NCBI GenBank assembly: GCA_013368375.1
Contig: JAACJP010000002.1
Span: 1,302,001-1,366,000, forward strand
Direction: 5' to 3'
DNA from: Tricholomella constricta
Taxonomy: Eukaryota > Basidiomycota > Agaricomycetes > Agaricales > Lyophyllaceae
Length of the DNA: 64,000 nt
The notes under the pieces were generated by a model. That model saw only the letters and a list, made by a program, of their open reading frames with translations. It was not told the DNA's origin and searched no databases. A program made the position numbers and the translations under genes. Every line of letters begins with the position of its first letter. The stretch's first letter is position 1. Below, piece by piece: positions 36,351 through 46,276 of this stretch.

Positions 36351-37594
36351 AGAGTATACACCCGGTTACCGGCCAGCGCTGGTGACCTCGCCGGTGACCC
36401 CCGCGTAAGCCAAGCGGCGTCACCAGCCCAATACACTCTGATACTCCCGGGTCCGAACACTGTCTCGGCTCCCCCTCTCGGCTCGTCGATCGCGTGACGG
36501 AGCGGCATCTTCGGCCCCCCCCATTTCGTGCCCCCACTCTAGGGTTGGAGCTCTCTCTCTGTCTCTAGGCTTGAGCCCGAACTCTCTCTGCACACGGCCG
36601 TTCGTCGTCTTCTCTTCCTCTTCTCTTCTCTGCTCGCGCTCGCCGCCCGTCTGCCGCTGCCCTCCCCGTCGTGTGCTCGCGCTCTTAGCAACATCAAAAG
36701 AACGCGTGAACGAAGAAAAAAAGACGCGTGCAGCACCGTGCAGCACGCCCAAACGAAGAAGAACGAAGGCTCTCTCCTCTGTCTCAGGCTTCCGTTCCCG
36801 CAAACGCGCGCGACCCGACCTAACGACCCCCTAACGAGTTTTTGACGACTCTCTTGTACCAGATTATAAGATATTGATATTCCTTACGCCCAATAAATTA
36901 TCATTCCACACACACCGTGCTCTTGTCCTCCATACTCAGACTCTGGTCCTTCGCGTGCCTCAAGCAACACAAAAAAGGATCACCTACCGATTGCCCTCTC
37001 CGGTAAGCATCACGTTGCGCAATGCGACGAAACATGCACTGATTTCATTGCTCTTGTTACTCAGACTCCCGTCCTTCGTGCGCCTCCTCAGGCAACAACA
37101 CGAAGAAGGGATTGCCCTCTCCGGTGAGCATCACGTTGTGTTGCGCAATGCGACGACGCTCGCATTGATTTCTGAACGTCTCTCTCAGATCAACGCGGGT
37201 CAAATCTTTAGGACATTTTTTCGCGGACGAACCCTCGACCCTAGTACGGCGCTGGCAATTTTTTCGCAATCTTTGTAACATCCCCGTCCCCGTCTACATC
37301 CCCGTCTCACGTCTACATCCCCGTCTCTCGTGCACGCCATCACATTGACATGATCAGGCGCTAATTGACAGCGAGCCAGGACTCCTTACCTTAATATCCA
37401 GCATAATGTGCATGTTTTTGTTTCGTCTCTTCACATCAAATTTCGGATCCGCTGAAGCCAGCTCAACTCGACTTCAGCTGTCTTGACGACGACGTCCACT
37501 CCCACTCCTCAACATAATTATCCATTAACTATGTAAGCCCTGTTTGTGTTTCCCGCTCACTATCATGCATCGTGCTGATTCCTTCTGAAGAAGC
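36351..37594. other. Element left terminal region (copy 1)
   Basis: Noncoding as far as I can tell. The first 75 bp hold three GGTGAC/GTCACC motifs (36381, 36393, 36419) and the perfect palindrome CCAGCGCTGG (36373-36382). A pyrimidine-rich tract (36550-36680) resembles fungal core promoters and probably drives the recombinase. Two imperfect direct repeats of about 125 bp (36919-37046 and 37050-37172) follow, then repeated ACATCCCCGTC words (37279-37325). A GTAAGC..AG stretch just before the ATG (37530-37590) may be a 5' leader intron. The same layout recurs at 45033-46276 and 53715-54958. Confidence 0.7.
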
Positions 37595-40591
37595 ATGAGT
37601 CTCCCTACTACACCGCCAAAGGCCGTTCACCTCGACCCTGGCCAGGCCCAGAGCCCGCTCAGCCGCAAACGAACTCGACTGACCGGTGTCGAAGTCCAGT
37701 TTGTTCCCTACGCGCCCCCGCCGCCTCTTCTGTTTGATTCAAGCCCTCCTGTACAAGCCGTAGTTACGACTGCAACACCTGTGAACACCAAGAGCACTAC
37801 CTCGTTGCCTGACCGTGCCCAGCGTTCGAAGGACTTGCTGCATGCCGAAGCTCATCAGAAGCGAAAGGAATACGCCGTAAGAGAGCAGGAAGATAAGGGA
37901 ACCAAGGCATCTTATGGGAGGCATGTCTCTGCCTATCAGCTCTGGTGGGATACAGTCTATCAGCCTCGTGTAGTAACTGCAGATCCGACACGAGAGGTCC
38001 TCCCGTCATTTCCCATTACCGCAGCAAAAGTGATGATGTATCTTGACTACGAGGCTACTCGCCCAAAGGTACCGTGTCGCTCTCCTCCTCATTGCTGAAC
38101 CGTACTCACTTCTTCTCCTTTAGCGTAAGCAGGGAAGCAAGACTACGATCATTGAAGGCTGGTTCGTTGGTCGTTCCCACCTCAAACAAGTGATTTCTGC
38201 CCTCGAACACCACCGGCTGAACCACCAGAGTGACTACCCCAACGATTTCGATGCCCAGCGCCCGCTTCGTTGGGACGAACGAATCAAGAAATTTGAGGAT
38301 GCCATATCCCACAACGAGCCGATGCGTGTCGAGAAATCACAGGCCTTGAAAGCTGCAGGCACTATTGCGGGTATGTTCATTCTGACTGACTAGCTATCCT
38401 CTACATGTTTCTTATGCATGTTGTACAGACACTTACACAAGAGAGCAACTTATCCAATGCTCTATCTGGTGCCTGAAGAACTTCTCGGGCCCACGTCAAA
38501 CCTTTGTTGGTGTACGTGATCGAGCAATGCTGTTGGTCTCGTCGAGTATTGCCTTCCGAGGAGACAGCTCGCGAGATCTGCTTTGGTCTGATCTTTTTTC
38601 TGTTGACGTGCCGATGAATGATATCCACCTTGGTGCAGAAGTTAAGGTGTGCTTCCGTGCTTCACCTCAAATCTGTCTCACCCACATCTGATGTTCGTTA
38701 TTTGATAGGCTCTTGTAATTCTTGCTGATAATGCCAAGGCTAATCAGGACGGGCGAGTCGATGAACACGGTGCCTTCCGTCACCGTTTCGTTGAATTGTG
38801 TCCTGTCGGTGCCCTGGCCATGCTCTTTTTTGCAATCTTTCACGTTTTGAACACGCCTGTACCGAATTTCAAGCCCGACTTCGAAGACCCTGGATACGGG
38901 GAGTACGGCAGACGTGAATGGTATGAGCACTATGTCTTTTCAACCAGTAGTATCTCAAAAGCCATGTCTTACGACAGTAAGCACCCATGTGGGACATGAT
39001 TCCCTGCTGCATCGACTAACCTATCTTTTTAGACCACCGTGATCGAGTCAACCTCCTGCATGCGAAGAATAACGTGCACATCAGCAAAGTGACTCATGGC
39101 GGACGCACTTCGTCTGCAAGGATAGCACGCGAGAACGGAGCGAGTAGCGACGGCACGAAGGCCCTTGGAGGGTGGAGCGAGAGTGGTTCATTTCGGAGGT
39201 GCTATGACCGGACCCTACCAGTCGACGCACTACTTGGTGCAGCAATGTTCAACGGGCGTAAGCCTGAGACATACTTTGTGCCCCGTGCTTGCCTCGGTAA
39301 GCTTTTAACTCGATAATCTCACCGCATATCTTCAATGACAAGATGACATTTTTTAGATCCTCTGCGTGAGCTTTCCGATGCGCTCTTCCCATGGGTGGAG
39401 GCAGAAATTGATGCGCTCGATGAACGTCGGAATGCTGACCGGCTATCACAGGATATTGCCCTCTGGCACTTCCTGCAACTCTTAATTTGGTTTCGCATAG
39501 TTCTCCTTCAAGATGCAGCAGTACTCTACTCGAGCCACCCAGACTGCTCGCTCTTCGAATATCCTCCTTTCAACACACTAGCCTTTCGCGTGTACGCTGC
39601 AGCTGCAGGAGCACGGATCAAGCGAGCAGAAGAGGAAGCAGCCCTGGTTTTGAAAAACCTGCCAGGGCACCTGGTTGAGTCTCTTCGGGGGGTTGTCACC
39701 AACTTCTCACTCGAGCAGGAGCGGGAACGAGCGGAGAATCGGGCTTACCAGGACCGGATGGAGAGACAGCTGGAGGAGTTTGCTTGTACCACTTCGCAGG
39801 CGCGCTCACGCCAAAGAAGGACAAGACACGTCGATGTCAATGATTTTGGTTTGTATCAATAATCTGCCTCTGTTCCTTGTAGTCTGACGTTATCTCCAGT
39901 CCACCCTCCCCCTTCAATGACGTCCACTCAGCCTTCATTTCAACCTCTAGCTGCAACTTCCACAGTCCCCCTCGTGGGCCAGCCAGATGCCTCGAAGTCA
40001 CCTTTAGAAATGGAGATTGATATATCCTCCAGTTCGCCGTTTGCCCCGCCACTCTTATCGATGTCCCCTCCACCTCCGCCTTTGTCAACACCTCTCATTG
40101 CTGACCCAGTCCTCCCAATCCTGCCTACGCCTTCACCTACTCCATCGCTTTTGACGACAGCTTGGTTGGAGCTTGGGAAGAAATATCCTGAGGCGCGTCT
40201 TCGAGCACACAAATGGGACTGGATTTCATCATCAGGAACCTGGCTCCCCCACTATGAATTTCAGACTGTTACAAAAATCACGCACATCTGGGATGAGTAT
40301 TCTGATGGGCTCAACGGACACCTCCCCGTGCGTGAATTGAACATCACTTGGGGAGCAAGGTGGAAGAGGAATCTTGGACGTACAAAGACGGAAGCCTCTC
40401 GGCAAAGCAAGGTTGTGAATTTGGTGGAGAAGCTGGCCGCAAAACACCGCTGGAACATTGAACTTGCTCTTAGGTTTCTTCGTGAGCGATATGAGCATCA
40501 GTTTACGCCTCGTGGGTTCTGTGATTTCTTGCAGCACAAAAACGGCACAGGGTTGGTAGAAGTTATCAAGGCAGCGGAATCGTATCCTTAG
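37595..40591 (+). CDS. Crypton-type tyrosine recombinase with GCR1_C-like C-terminal domain (copy 1)
   Basis: Likely excises and integrates the element. Seven exons (37595-38068, 38124-38370, 38429-38646, 38709-38976, 39033-39296, 39357-39848, 39900-40591) join in frame to 884 residues. After a Pro-rich N-terminus (1-100) comes a helical core-binding region containing ASYGRHVSAYQLWWDTVY. The catalytic domain shows the first arginine in IAFRGDSSRDLLWSDL (about R284), the HxxR box in VTHGGRTSSARIA (H424, R427), the LGGW segment (448-450) and the nucleophile tyrosine in FRRCYDRTLP (Y460). A coiled coil rich in Glu/Arg follows (about 560-640), then a GCR1_C-like DNA-binding module (about 737-860) with KITHIWDEYSDGLNG and WKRNLGRTKTEASRQSK. 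This combination is known from fungal Cryptons. All catalytic residues are present, so the enzyme may be active. Confidence 0.88.
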
Positions 40592-40593
40592 TT

Positions 40594-40677
40594 CACTTTC
40601 TGAATTATTTATTGTATCGCCTCGTATAATAGTTTAAACCGCTCTGATGTTGGTATTACACTTTCTGAATTATTTAT
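40594..40677. repeat. Pair of 19-bp direct repeats at the convergent 3' ends (copy 1)
   Basis: The 19-mer CACTTTCTGAATTATTTAT occurs at 40594-40612 and 40659-40677, directly after the recombinase stop and across the dioxygenase stop. Its role is unknown; it may be a small duplication affecting 3' end formation. It recurs at +8,682 and +17,364. Confidence 0.85.
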
Positions 40678-42269
40678 CAAGGGGTACGTTCATGCTCGAG
40701 TATCTCACAATATCGTCGAATTTACTAAGAAGGCCCAGTCCCATCTCCCAATGTGTCTTCTTCAATTCACACATTCTTTGGTACCCCTCCTTGTCCACCT
40801 TCTCAAGTTCACCCTCTGTTCTGTATCCATTGTCCACATATCTGAACAGCCCGCCCGCGCAATACTGCGTGAAGGATGCACGGCTGTCCCCCGGTTGCAC
40901 AGGAACATTGGAGTGAGAAATTGTTGCAGACGGAATCAGAGCAAGAGCACCTGGAGGAAACTCAATCACAAGGCCAAGCTCCCAGAGAATGAGGTGGCCG
41001 CCTTTGGTGGGATTGTAGGGCCCCATGCCCTTGATCGCACACCAGCCAAAGGGACAGTTCTGCGCATCGCGGTGGCGAAAAGTCCAAACGTCTGGGCCAA
41101 AGTTGAAAGCAGCACTTGTGAAGATGCTGCGTTCGAAGTTACGTCGGAGATGAGGCATCTTCACCCAGAGAGGATCGAGATGGCTCTTGTAGTACGCATA
41201 GACCTTGGGTGCCCATAATTGAAAGCTGGCTATTTTTTGGCAAAACCATCAGAAAAAACCAATTTCTCAGAAAGGTAAAGGTGAGCTCACCGCTGTCGAA
41301 AGCTGCCAGTCGCTGAAGGTCTTCATTGGAAAGAAGCCGAGATACCATTTCATTATGGCCATGATTGTTCATTGTTACTGGTGTGATTGTGCCCTTGCCA
41401 TAGGTGACGCCAACGTTGAGAGCAGGAAAGTCCCCACGCCGATGATTCGTGTTGCATTGCTGAAAGGTAGTGGCCTGGGCCTCACGCGCCATAGCCTCAT
41501 AAACTGCTGTGACAGCCTGAGTGTAGCCTGAGTCATGGGGTTGACCAGCAAGGACGGCTATGATTCAGCCTTCGCTATCAATTAATGGCATATCTCTACT
41601 GCAGGAAAAAAACATTAAACAGGCACTGATGTGTAATTGGTACGGGTGCTCACAATCCGTCCCAGTGCACGTAATTAAGCCCTTCTCTCAGCAGCTCATC
41701 AACGGTCCAGGCCTTCCTATCACCAGCTGTCTGTTTCGCATTTGTTGCCGAGTAGGCGCCCTTTGCGGTTGGGAGGTCTTTGCTTTTGAGAGGCGTCACG
41801 ATGGGGAAGGAGGATCGAACATACTTCGCATGTGTTTTTGAACGCGGTATGTGGCCTTCTTCGAGTATGCGGAGCATTCGCTTCTTTCGGCGAATAGAAT
41901 GTCGGCGGGATGTGCTCAGAGAAACAGCCTCAGGTTGAGTCAAGACAGCAGGAATTTGGGGGGCAGTAGATGAACTGGTAGGCATCGCCACTCGCAGTCG
42001 TTTTGCAAGACGCTGCTCTTCTGCTTCAGACAATTCTTCAGGTTCATCCATCACTGCTCCAGCAGCATTGCAAGCGGTATCGTCGTCCTCAAGGTCCTCA
42101 GAGTCCTCCAGGCGCGTTGACTGCTGAAGCAGCGATGCAAAGTCGAATTCCTTGGTGCAATAGATCGGAATCATGTCGTATGGCGAGAATGTGGCGCCGG
42201 AACGCGTCTTAGTCCAATGAAATTAGTCTGTTCTGCTTCAAAAGTTGGAGAGAACGTACAGATCGCATA
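40670..42269 (-). pseudogene. TET/JBP-family 2-oxoglutarate/Fe(II) dioxygenase with internal TGA (copy 1)
   Basis: TET/JBP enzymes oxidise 5-methylcytosine or thymine in DNA. Four exons (42269-42261, 42207-41654, 41598-41291, 41229-40670) join in frame to 477 codons. The N-terminus MRSTRSGATFSPYD and an acidic/basic linker precede the domain, which starts near WTVDELLREGLNYVHWDGF and includes AVLAGQPHDSGYTQAV. Iron ligands are H343 and D345 in TFRHRDAQNCPFGW and H396 in SATISHSNVPV; R407 in DSRASFTQYCAGG should bind 2-oxoglutarate. Codon 199 is TGA (41567-41565), in a position where related proteins have Arg (DSEG-x-IIAVL), consistent with CGA to TGA. No alternative acceptor nearby bypasses it in frame. 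As written the gene yields a truncated protein lacking all catalytic residues. It converges with the recombinase gene, 78 bp apart. Confidence 0.82.
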
Positions 42270-42371
42270 CTCAACCTCAAGTATAAGTATGATACGGGCC
42301 TACGAGTTATCAACGCGATTAATGCACAGTATCAGTACATAATTCAAATAACGAAGGCCATTGCCCCCAGC

Positions 42372-42449
42372 GCCCCGCTATACAGCGTGTTTGTCTCCTT
42401 GGCCCCAGGTTTGATGCCTGAAGTAGCCAAACACGCTGTATTGCAGGGC
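42372..42449. repeat. Long hairpin between the two passenger genes (copy 1)
   Basis: Inverted repeat of two 22-nt arms (42372-42393 and 42428-42449) with 20 matching pairs, including a perfect core TACAGCGTGTTTG / CAAACACGCTGTA, and a 34-nt loop. It lies about 100 bp upstream of the dioxygenase start and downstream of the unknown gene, both on the minus strand. It could act as a transcript end, a small-RNA precursor or a binding site. Copies at 51054-51131 and 59736-59813. Confidence 0.85.
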
Positions 42450-42738
42450 TGAGAGCAACAGCCCCGAAAAAAAGCACTAGACTTCACCTTGTATATGAAG
42501 TACTGTCCTAAGTGCGTCTTGAGAAGCGGGAGGTGTACAAATCAATTTTCAGTAATAGCAGCAGAAGTGGAGGTAGAGGAGTAGCAGACGAAAGTTCTTG
42601 ATCGCGGACTTGAAATGTGAAGCCACGCAACACAACACTCATGCCCACCGGTGCCCACGCCCACGCTCAGGCTCTCGGTATCAATATTGCAGCCGTTACT
42701 ATAGAATACATTTCTGTCATTAAAAGAGATAATAAAGG

Positions 42739-44441
42739 TTAAATTGGGTGGTTCCTCTCCCATTGTATTAAAAACAATGCCAGAATTCCTGAGCCTGTAA
42801 GTTCGTCATCTTGCAGTGTGTCGACAACCTCCTGGGACCGGTGGAGACCGCCGTGTTCACCATAGAGACCCATTATCCTGCTCATGTTCTCAGCCTCTGC
42901 AAGAGCTGTAGTTCCGATGCCCAGAGCATCCATAATTGCCTTCTTGGTGACCCGAATCTTATGGCAAATGCCCTGGTCAGAAACTTCATTACGTGCAGCA
43001 TCTAAGAGTAAGAGGAAGTCATACAGGAATGTTTATATATGCCTTGTGATAAGTGCTGGAAAAATCGGCAGCGAAACTCCAAAATCGGGCTCGGGCTGGG
43101 TTGTTCAGCTTTCGATTGCGGCTAGAACAGAATTCCATGTAGCCAGACCGAGTAGCTGCTTTACGCTTCAGCCACTCGACGACATCTTCTCGCTCTTCTT
43201 CTTCGGAGGCAGCTGTGGTCCTCGCCCGTTTTTTATCTGTCGCTTTCTGCAGAGGACATTCACTGTCAGAATCGTTGTGGCTACGTTTGTGGCCCGTGCG
43301 TGCAGTATGAGCAGTTTCACGCATATGCGCAGCTCCAGAAGGTATCTATTCCGGACTATAAAAGTATACATGGCTGAGCAAAAAGGAAAACAATACGCAC
43401 ATGCTCGATGATAAGCTTCATTGACGTGTCTCGAACTCTCAGGATGGCCGGCTTCGTCTCGGTGTCTACCAAGAGATTTCCATCGTGAGCCATGTTCGCA
43501 AAGCATCGTCGGTATTCGGGATCAGTTGTGTCAGGGACGGAGACCTTCACAACACCTGTTGAGAACGGGCGGCATGAGCAATGTAGTGTAAATCAACGAC
43601 GGACCCACCTTCGATCGCCGAGAATGAGCTTTGGAGTGCGCGGAGAACCTCGGCGGCTCGAATGTCCCAATCACCAGCTGGATGGACCTCGAGTGCCTGC
43701 AGATCTACATTTTCAACATGCCTCTTGACTGTCGACATGTCTTCCCATTCTTCGATCAAGAGACGGACCTGGCGGATGTGAAGGTTTTCGCGTCGTCCGT
43801 AGAGCTGGAGTGATGATCTGACCTCTCGAAGCAGCAGCGTTGATACTCAGACGACGGCTTACCTGGTCCTCCTTATCCACCGACGCCTGGAGTTCGAGCA
43901 GTGCTGCATTTAGACGCGGTGCTGCTGTTCGAGGAGGAGGAGAATCTGTGCGAAGTTGAATGACGAGGTGACTGCGAAAGTGCAAATTCCAATGGACTCA
44001 CTTGTTCGATCATGTTTCAAGTCGCTTCCCTCGGCCTCCACGAGCGAAGGCTCCATCACGTTCTCGAGCTGATCTGATGGGTGCCAGTTGTGGAGCAAGC
44101 TGAATAGACTTTCCGGTATGCAAAGCACGTACGTACCTGTCACGGACGCTGGTGAGCTCTGAGGACCGGCAATGGCAAGGGAAAGGGGCTCCAATGTGGT
44201 ATCGTCGGAGACCACCTGCTTTGTGAACCCTCCTGACAAGAGGTGTTCCTTCAGAGTCTCGACTCTGGTTTTCGACGGGTTGAACGAAGCGAGTGGCCAT
44301 TTCTCGCGCTGCCGTTTGACCATCTCCACGAGCACCGCCTTCTTCACAGTTCTAAAACACTCAGTGACACCTGCTCTCATGATAAGAATCCTGTACTCAC
44401 AGATCACTGGCGTCATACGGCCTCTCGACGACATTGGGCAT
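42739..44441 (-). CDS. Element passenger protein of unknown function, possible SAP-like N-terminus (copy 1)
   Basis: I do not recognise a named family. Exons 44441-44401, 44351-44137, 44073-44002, 43945-43863, 43804-43609 and 43555-43401 join in frame, followed by an exon from 43345. Two endings are possible: reading on to a stop at 43019 (362 residues), or splicing at 43078 to 43001 and on to 42739 (430 residues); the latter adds a well-composed stretch (DQGICHKIRVTKKAIMDALG). The N-terminus MPNVVERPYDASDL followed by REKWPLASFNPSKTRVETLK and EHLLSGGFT resembles a SAP-like helix pair that could bind DNA; similar N-termini occur, as I recall, in many mushroom proteins. A basic, acidic-patched region (KATDKKRARTTAASEEEERE) may be nuclear. 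Function is unknown; co-residence with a recombinase and a DNA dioxygenase suggests a chromatin-related role. Confidence 0.65.
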
Positions 44442-45032
44442 GGTAACGGGCTGTGTTGTCTTTTAATTGAACAGAAAATAGACGAGAGACAGTGCTGACG
44501 GCGTGGGGCAAGATCAGCGCAGGCTGAGACACCTCACATTCGATTTCACATCGCTCCCGAAGAAAACAAAACAGGCAGGATCACTCGATCGAAAGTTCGA
44601 CAGTCGGGATATCTTCGATCGCAGGCGCCGACGTCTGCGATGGTCGACCGTGCCAAACACTTCAATCAGCAAGCCCGGAATGCTTCGTTTTTTGTGTTCA
44701 GCAAGTTCGAAGAGATCGAATAAAATGAAGAAAACAAATACAATCTAAATAGTCGTGTTTGAAGATAACCTGCGCCCCAAGTCAACGAAACGCTCATTTG
44801 AGCAAATTGACACTCACCGGCTACCTTCGATCGACCACTCTTCGAACGAAGGTTTGCCGTTCTCTCCAATCGGCACTTCCAAAATGTGAGATCTTGCCTC
44901 TTCCGGGGTGTATACGGTGCACGGGTGACGGCGTCTCGGCGACGTTACCAGACCAGGAATTTTGGCGCGGGAAACCGGTCACGTGCACGTCACCGGCAGG
45001 TGCCCGCGGTGGCCACCACGACCCAGGTACAT
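44442..45032. other. Element right terminal region (copy 1)
   Basis: Upstream region of the minus-strand passenger plus the element end. A hairpin with arms ATCGCAG / CTGCGAT lies around 44620-44645. Near the end are CCGGGGTGTATAC (44903-44915, inverted relative to GTATACACCCGG at the left end), GGTGAC (44924), and a 22-bp palindrome with one mismatched pair (44975-44996; arms CCGGTCACGTG and CACGTCACCGG) centred 47 bp from the junction. These are good candidates for recombinase binding sites. Copies end at 53714 and 62396. Confidence 0.7.
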
Positions 45033-46276
45033 AGAGTATACACCCGGTTACCGGCCAGCGCTGGTGACCTCGCCGGTGACCCCCGCGTAAGCCAAGCGGC
45101 GTCACCAGCCCAATACACTCTGATACTCCCGGGTCCGAACACTGTCTCGGCTCCCCCTCTCGGCTCGTCGATCGCGTGACGGAGCGGCATCTTCGGCCCC
45201 CCCCATTTCGTGCCCCCACTCTAGGGTTGGAGCTCTCTCTCTGTCTCTAGGCTTGAGCCCGAACTCTCTCTGCACACGGCCGTTCGTCGTCTTCTCTTCC
45301 TCTTCTCTTCTCTGCTCGCGCTCGCCGCCCGTCTGCCGCTGCCCTCCCCGTCGTGTGCTCGCGCTCTTAGCAACATCAAAAGAACGCGTGAACGAAGAAA
45401 AAAAGACGCGTGCAGCACCGTGCAGCACGCCCAAACGAAGAAGAACGAAGGCTCTCTCCTCTGTCTCAGGCTTCCGTTCCCGCAAACGCGCGCGACCCGA
45501 CCTAACGACCCCCTAACGAGTTTTTGACGACTCTCTTGTACCAGATTATAAGATATTGATATTCCTTACGCCCAATAAATTATCATTCCACACACACCGT
45601 GCTCTTGTCCTCCATACTCAGACTCTGGTCCTTCGCGTGCCTCAAGCAACACAAAAAAGGATCACCTACCGATTGCCCTCTCCGGTAAGCATCACGTTGC
45701 GCAATGCGACGAAACATGCACTGATTTCATTGCTCTTGTTACTCAGACTCCCGTCCTTCGTGCGCCTCCTCAGGCAACAACACGAAGAAGGGATTGCCCT
45801 CTCCGGTGAGCATCACGTTGTGTTGCGCAATGCGACGACGCTCGCATTGATTTCTGAACGTCTCTCTCAGATCAACGCGGGTCAAATCTTTAGGACATTT
45901 TTTCGCGGACGAACCCTCGACCCTAGTACGGCGCTGGCAATTTTTTCGCAATCTTTGTAACATCCCCGTCCCCGTCTACATCCCCGTCTCACGTCTACAT
46001 CCCCGTCTCTCGTGCACGCCATCACATTGACATGATCAGGCGCTAATTGACAGCGAGCCAGGACTCCTTACCTTAATATCCAGCATAATGTGCATGTTTT
46101 TGTTTCGTCTCTTCACATCAAATTTCGGATCCGCTGAAGCCAGCTCAACTCGACTTCAGCTGTCTTGACGACGACGTCCACTCCCACTCCTCAACATAAT
46201 TATCCATTAACTATGTAAGCCCTGTTTGTGTTTCCCGCTCACTATCATGCATCGTGCTGATTCCTTCTGAAGAAGC

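Larger units (their letters stand above)
36351..45032 (+). mobile_element. Crypton-type tyrosine recombinase element, copy 1
   Basis: Layout: left terminal region (36351-37594), recombinase gene transcribed inward (37595-40591), then on the opposite strand a TET/JBP dioxygenase gene (42269-40670) and an unknown gene (44441 to 42739 or 43019), then a right terminal region (44442-45032). There are no long terminal inverted repeats, no long terminal direct repeats, no reverse transcriptase and no DDE transposase, which leaves the tyrosine recombinase as the mobility gene and points to the Crypton class. An inward-facing recombinase at one end is also the arrangement of the cargo-carrying Starship elements of ascomycetes. 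Boundaries are placed from the array junctions and are ambiguous by the shared AT (36349-36350 or 45031-45032). Confidence 0.85.

Noticed and set aside
36420..36803. 127-codon minus-strand Arg/Glu-rich frame in the element left end
   Set aside because: It is the complement of a pyrimidine-rich promoter-like tract; low complexity and no splice support.
42739..43345. Possible frameshift at the 3' end of the element passenger gene
   Set aside because: An alternative donor at 43078 joined to 43001 keeps frame, so no lesion needs to be assumed.
44821..45219. 132-codon minus-strand frame across the copy 1/copy 2 junction
   Set aside because: It exists only because two copies abut, overlaps terminal motifs and has no recognisable domain.
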